From Discostella pseudostelligera (lineage: Eukaryota; Bacillariophyta; Thalassiosirophyceae; Thalassiosirales; Thalassiosiraceae), in NCBI GenBank assembly GCA_036940085.1, contig JALLBK010000361.1, forward strand, positions 1 through 34,311: a stretch of DNA of 34,311 bases, read 5' to 3'. This document shows, one piece after another, positions 30,573-34,311 of the stretch; the first letter of the stretch is position 1, and every line of letters begins with the position of its first letter. Made by a program: the position numbers and the translations under genes. Below the pieces are notes generated by a model. The model ran no database searches and had not been told where the DNA came from. It worked only from the letters and a program-made list of their open reading frames with translations.

Positions 30573-31049
30573 CTTTCACACGTGTGATTTTCATGCAGTG
30601 AGTGTAAATAATGTCATGTGAATAGATCGATGGCGAGGGCTGGAGAACGTCATATTATGTTTATTCAATGCTCCATCAGGGATGGAATGTTGAGAATCGT
30701 GTCGTCCACGGCATGGAATATATTACTGTCATTGAATTGAATTGAATTTGAATGCAATGAAATAATGAAGGTGAACCATGTTGCTTGCCATCGTACTACC
30801 CGCCAAATTTTGTGCCACGCCGCTTCGACGAACTTTCCCGCCAAAAAAGATATCCGAACTGCCACGTGTAAGAATCTAGAGATTCGTCACCAAGATCTCG
30901 TCTTGCCATCCTCATCCTCATCCCCCGACCACATCTACCATACATAGCCCGTCATCGTCATCGCTCATCGCCGCCGCCGCATATCCAACACACTGCCGGC
31001 CGCCGCCGCCCGCCACCCTATCCTATTATCAGCCATTCAGCCGCAGACA
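30573..31049. promoter_or_regulatory. Divergent promoter, SLC35-like / EPSP synthase
   Basis: This 477-bp promoter has CCCGCCAAA at 30799-30807 and TTTCCCGCCAAAAAA at 30834-30848, two E2F-like sites 35 bp apart in the same orientation. An ACACGTG core lies near 30579-30584 beside the transporter start. No gene is visible. Confidence 0.45.
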
Positions 31050-32702
31050 ATGAGGACTCTCGCTACCGCCGCCCTCCTTGTGGCATCATCATCATCGTCG
31101 TCACCGTTGCTGGTGGCCAATGGATTCGGTTTCACGAGCCCAACGGCGGCAACAGTAGACCATCGTCGTCGTCATAGTCATCGCGATGCACCGTCGTCAT
31201 CGTCGACGTCACTGCACATGGCAAGCAAACACAAGTCAAAGGTTGCATCGCGAACGATCTGGGCCGAATCTCGTGGTTTTGGTTCTGCTGGTACTACCAC
31301 CCTCTCTTCATCATCGTCCGTCGCATCATCATCATCTTCATCTTCGGGGGGCATGACATTTGAAATCGACTCGACACAAAATCAACTCACCGTCACACCC
31401 ATCACCTCCCTTGATGGCACTGTAACCCTGCCTGGTTCCAAATCTCTCTCCAATCGTTGTCTTCTCCTGGCAGCATTAAGCGAGGGCACTGCCCGTGTTG
31501 AGAATTTATTAGAGAGTGATGATATTCGATACATGCTCGAGGCACTGGATACATTGCGCGTACATGTCGAACGGGATGCCAATGATCCTACCTGCGTCAC
31601 TGTTACTGGTCAAGCTGGTCCGATTCATTCACCTACTCCTGATTCATCCTTGGAATTATTCTTGGGGAATGCTGGAACTGCCATGAGACCCCTCGCTGCG
31701 GCATTATGTATGGGGAATGGCAAATTTGTATTGGACGGAGTGCCACGCATGAGAGAACGGCCCATTGCCGATTTGATCGATGGTCTGCAACAACTTGGTG
31801 CCGATGTCACATGTGTCGAAAGCACAGGATGTCCTCCTGTTACCATTAGTGCCCAAAAGCTCGTGGGTGATAAAAAGGCCAGCATCTCGGGAAAAATGTC
31901 ATCGCAGTTCCTATCCTCCTTGCTTATGGCATCCCCATTGATTGATGGCGAGGTTACCATCTCCATCAAGGATGAATTAATCTCGGCACCGTATGTTTCA
32001 TTGACCATTGGCTTGATGAAGAAGTTTGGTGCGAATGTACGCATTGAGGGAGATATGTCTGGAACGCCTTCGTTTATCATCGGTGCAAATGAAAAGTACA
32101 CATCGCCCAATTCCATCTTGGTCGAGGGTGATGCTAGCAGTGCTAGTTATTTCTTGGCTGGTGCCGCCATTACCGGTGGAACAGTTACCGTACGTGGATG
32201 TGGATCGGACAGTGTCCAAGGAGATGTGGCATTTGCCAACGTTATGGAACAGATGGGTGCTACGGTAACTTGGGCACCCGAAAGTATTACCATTACACGT
32301 GACCCCGCTGTTCGACTGCGAGGTGTCGATGTCGATTGTGGGAAGATACCCGATGCAGCCATGACACTTGCCGTGGCAGCATTGTTTGCCGAAGGCCCCA
32401 CGACGATACGCAATGTTTACTCGTGGCGATTGAAGGAGACAGAACGCATGAAGGCGATTGTGGCAGAATGTACCAAGCTCGGTGGTACCGTGGAGGAATT
32501 TACCGATTATTGTGTGATTCATCCACCCAAGGATAATGTATTGAATGACAATGTACTCATTGAGACATATGATGATCATAGGATGGCAATGACATTTGCC
32601 TTGGCGGCATGTGGGGGTGTGAATGTTCGGATTCATGATCCTGGTTGTACGGCCAAGACTTTCCCAACCTATTTTGACGTTTTGGGAAGTATTGCAAGTT
32701 AA
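31050..32702 (+). CDS. Plastid 3-phosphoshikimate 1-carboxyvinyltransferase (EPSP synthase)
   Basis: The product has 550 residues, single exon, ATG at 31050. It joins shikimate-3-phosphate and phosphoenolpyruvate, step 6 of the shikimate pathway. The first 25 residues are a signal peptide followed by VANGFGF, an ASAFAP-like site, then a Ser/His/Arg-rich transit peptide, so the plastid is the likely site. The enzyme proper starts near residue 110 and is complete: PGSKSLSNR (about 128-136), FLGNAGTAMRPL (204-215), PRMRERPI, SSQFLSSLLMA, DELISAPYV, EGDASSASYF, DCGKIPDAAM, RLKETERM and DDHRMAM. The LGNAGTAMRP loop is of the ordinary class I type. Step 3/4 enzyme of the same pathway lies about 11 kb upstream. 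Confidence 0.95.
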   Translation: MRTLATAALLVASSSSSSPLLVANGFGFTSPTAATVDHRRRHSHRDAPSSSSTSLHMASKHKSKVASRTIWAESRGFGSAGTTTLSSSSSVASSSSSSSGGMTFEIDSTQNQLTVTPITSLDGTVTLPGSKSLSNRCLLLAALSEGTARVENLLESDDIRYMLEALDTLRVHVERDANDPTCVTVTGQAGPIHSPTPDSSLELFLGNAGTAMRPLAAALCMGNGKFVLDGVPRMRERPIADLIDGLQQLGADVTCVESTGCPPVTISAQKLVGDKKASISGKMSSQFLSSLLMASPLIDGEVTISIKDELISAPYVSLTIGLMKKFGANVRIEGDMSGTPSFIIGANEKYTSPNSILVEGDASSASYFLAGAAITGGTVTVRGCGSDSVQGDVAFANVMEQMGATVTWAPESITITRDPAVRLRGVDVDCGKIPDAAMTLAVAALFAEGPTTIRNVYSWRLKETERMKAIVAECTKLGGTVEEFTDYCVIHPPKDNVLNDNVLIETYDDHRMAMTFALAACGGVNVRIHDPGCTAKTFPTYFDVLGSIAS

Positions 32703-34311
32703 GAGAAGGTTGCTGCCTGTTGGACGTTGTTGTTGTTTTTGTGCGTGGTGAACACGGGGAGGAGGAGAGAGAACATGGTGGGTGGTAGATTCACCCGAGA
32801 GAGAAACATAATGGAATCTATCAACGTCGTTACTTGTTTCCTCTGTTCACGCACAGCCAATAACGATTCAGCTGTTATATTTTTTGCTGTCAATCAATCA
32901 ACTCTTCGTTTACAATACGTAGACGTAAAAGCATTTCCTACTCTTACCAGAGGATACAAAGATATTCCAGCTTCCCGAGCACACACCCAGCGCCGAGCAA
33001 ATGGACAACACACCACGCTCACTGCTCACGAGTCTACCAGTAGTAGTGAAGATACTATCATCGAGTATCGTAGTGGTGATGTGTGAGAAGGTGGAGAGAT
33101 GATGTGAGAAGTCAACATGACGGGATGGATTTTATGGACACTCACACAGCGCACCCCAACACCCCAAATACACAATCCATAACATTGGATTAGGAATTGT
33201 CAAAGCTTTCAGCCTACATTTGTGGACCAGCATCAAGCACAGCAATGTCTCACCACAGCAACAATCTCATCAATTCAATCCCGAGGACACCTCCTCTGCC
33301 CATTAGTTGTAGAAACACACTTGAATTAGACAGGATATCATGTCCATCCAGCTCCGGCTCTATGGTATGTCCAGGTTGCTGGCATCTGGGAAGGGGATAG
33401 AATAAAGGGAGTTGTTGAACCATGAGACTATTATGGTAGACCAATATTGCCCAAGTGTTCTACCATAGTTCTACCTATGTACAAGAGGGCTACAAATCAA
33501 AAGTCATTGTGTACATATGATACGTCATATGTCCTCATAGCTTGATGCCACATGGCAAAGTCTTTTTTTGCAATGATGAACAAGGGCAAAATGAAACCCT
33601 TCCTCTTCGGCTTAGTATACAATACTTGGTTAAAGAATTGGTTAAAATAATATTGTTTTGATGAAGATACAATCCTTTGAACGCGCACATGGCTGATTTG
33701 GCTCCAACTTCTTGGTCTACAGATGTATTGATCATGTATATGATACTTGAAATCATTAGCTGCATTTATATGCACAAATCAACATCTAATTTCCATTATT
33801 CATGAAGTTCTTGTGGCTTGGCAAAGTTTGATGCTGCAATGGTGAGCGTCCAAGCCAAACTTCATAGAGCCATTACTCGTTCAATATTGCACCAGTCTTG
33901 ACAATTTTTGCAGATAGATGAAGATAATGTTGGTGACCACCATCGTGCCAGTCAAGATGATGATATGACATCAGCAGTAGCCTTGAGATGGTTTTGGAAG
34001 GTATGGAACAGTCATTGAATTTCTTGCTGGTAGAACCTTTAACCCTTTCCGCCAACTGTGCACCTACCCCATAGTAGCCATTACTCAGCAACCACTGGGC
34101 CGAACATCATCAAACTTCACAGGAGCCTCCTCCATCAACCCTCACATTACCCTTCTGATATGGCTGTCAGTGGTGGTGTCAGCGACGACTTCCTCTTTGA
34201 TCTGCTGGAGGGTAGTGAAAATTCAGAATAATCCGACGATGGATAATCGATTGAGCTGCTGACATGAGCCCATTGGATACTTTGTAACAATGGTTACAAA
34301 GGTGGAGTGTC
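32703..34311. other. Gene-poor right end
   Basis: About 1.6 kb with only short, non-convincing open frames. It holds three perfect inverted repeats: 33432-33440/33459-33467 (TATGGTAGA), 33513-33532 (ACATATGA with a TACG loop) and 34280-34301 (CTTTGTAAC with an AATG loop). From about 33490 the sequence is more AT-rich with frames broken by stops on the minus strand, which may be a decayed mobile element, but no transposase or polymerase motif is clear. Confidence 0.4.

Noticed and set aside
32727..33086. 119-codon frame after EPSP synthase
   Set aside because: No ATG near the start, no domain, ordinary 3' flanking composition.
33497..33775. Minus-strand frames resembling a broken retroelement
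   Set aside because: No reverse transcriptase, integrase or protease motif could be found; kept only as a weak remark on the right end.

Overview
The window reads as nuclear DNA of a diatom, probably a centric one. The strongest evidence is a silicic-acid transporter (SIT) at 27092-28731. Supporting evidence is the set of plastid-type presequences (signal peptide followed by an ASAFAP-like Phe) on three enzymes, short GT-AG introns (58-163 bp), a TAF11 subunit, a complex I assembly factor and a selenoprotein K gene with a SECIS element. No CRISPR array, rRNA or convincing tRNA was seen.

Layout, left to right. 1-1827 is gene-poor but holds a decayed copy of a response-regulator receiver domain (22-222, minus). 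Then come a helix-hairpin-helix protein (1828-2769, +), TAF11 (3164-4435, -), a hybrid histidine kinase lacking its phosphoacceptor His (4855-7649, -), a nucleolar G-patch protein (8382-9440, +), selenoprotein K (9828-10317, -), an unknown protein (10659-11357, +), an ArsC/low-molecular-weight-phosphatase-like protein (11545-12630, -), a membrane SDR dehydrogenase (13281-14738, +), a CIA30/NDUFAF1 protein (14844-16091, -), an unknown spliced gene (16276-17116, +), a 964-residue plastid protein carrying 3-dehydroquinate dehydratase and shikimate dehydrogenase (17241-20298, -), a plastid NYN/YacP-like nuclease candidate (20831-22528, +), a Gfo/Idh/MocA oxidoreductase (23244-24443, +), a single-pass membrane TPR protein (24583-26489, -), SIT (27092-28731, +), an SLC35F-type transporter (29148-30572, -) and plastid EPSP synthase (31050-32702, +). 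32703-34311 has no convincing gene.

The genes alternate strand almost perfectly, so most share a short divergent promoter with one neighbour and a short convergent 3' gap with the other. Many of the divergent promoters contain E2F-like TTTSSCGC/TTCCCGCC elements; two that lack clear ones carry a repeated CCTACG element instead. One promoter, between the TPR gene and SIT, contains a fresh 153-bp tandem duplication.

Functional links: the dehydratase/dehydrogenase and EPSP synthase are steps 3, 4 and 6 of the plastid shikimate pathway and lie about 11 kb apart. The other genes look like unrelated housekeeping genes. The most valuable gene here is selenoprotein K: its UGA codon and two exons hide it from ordinary ORF calling.
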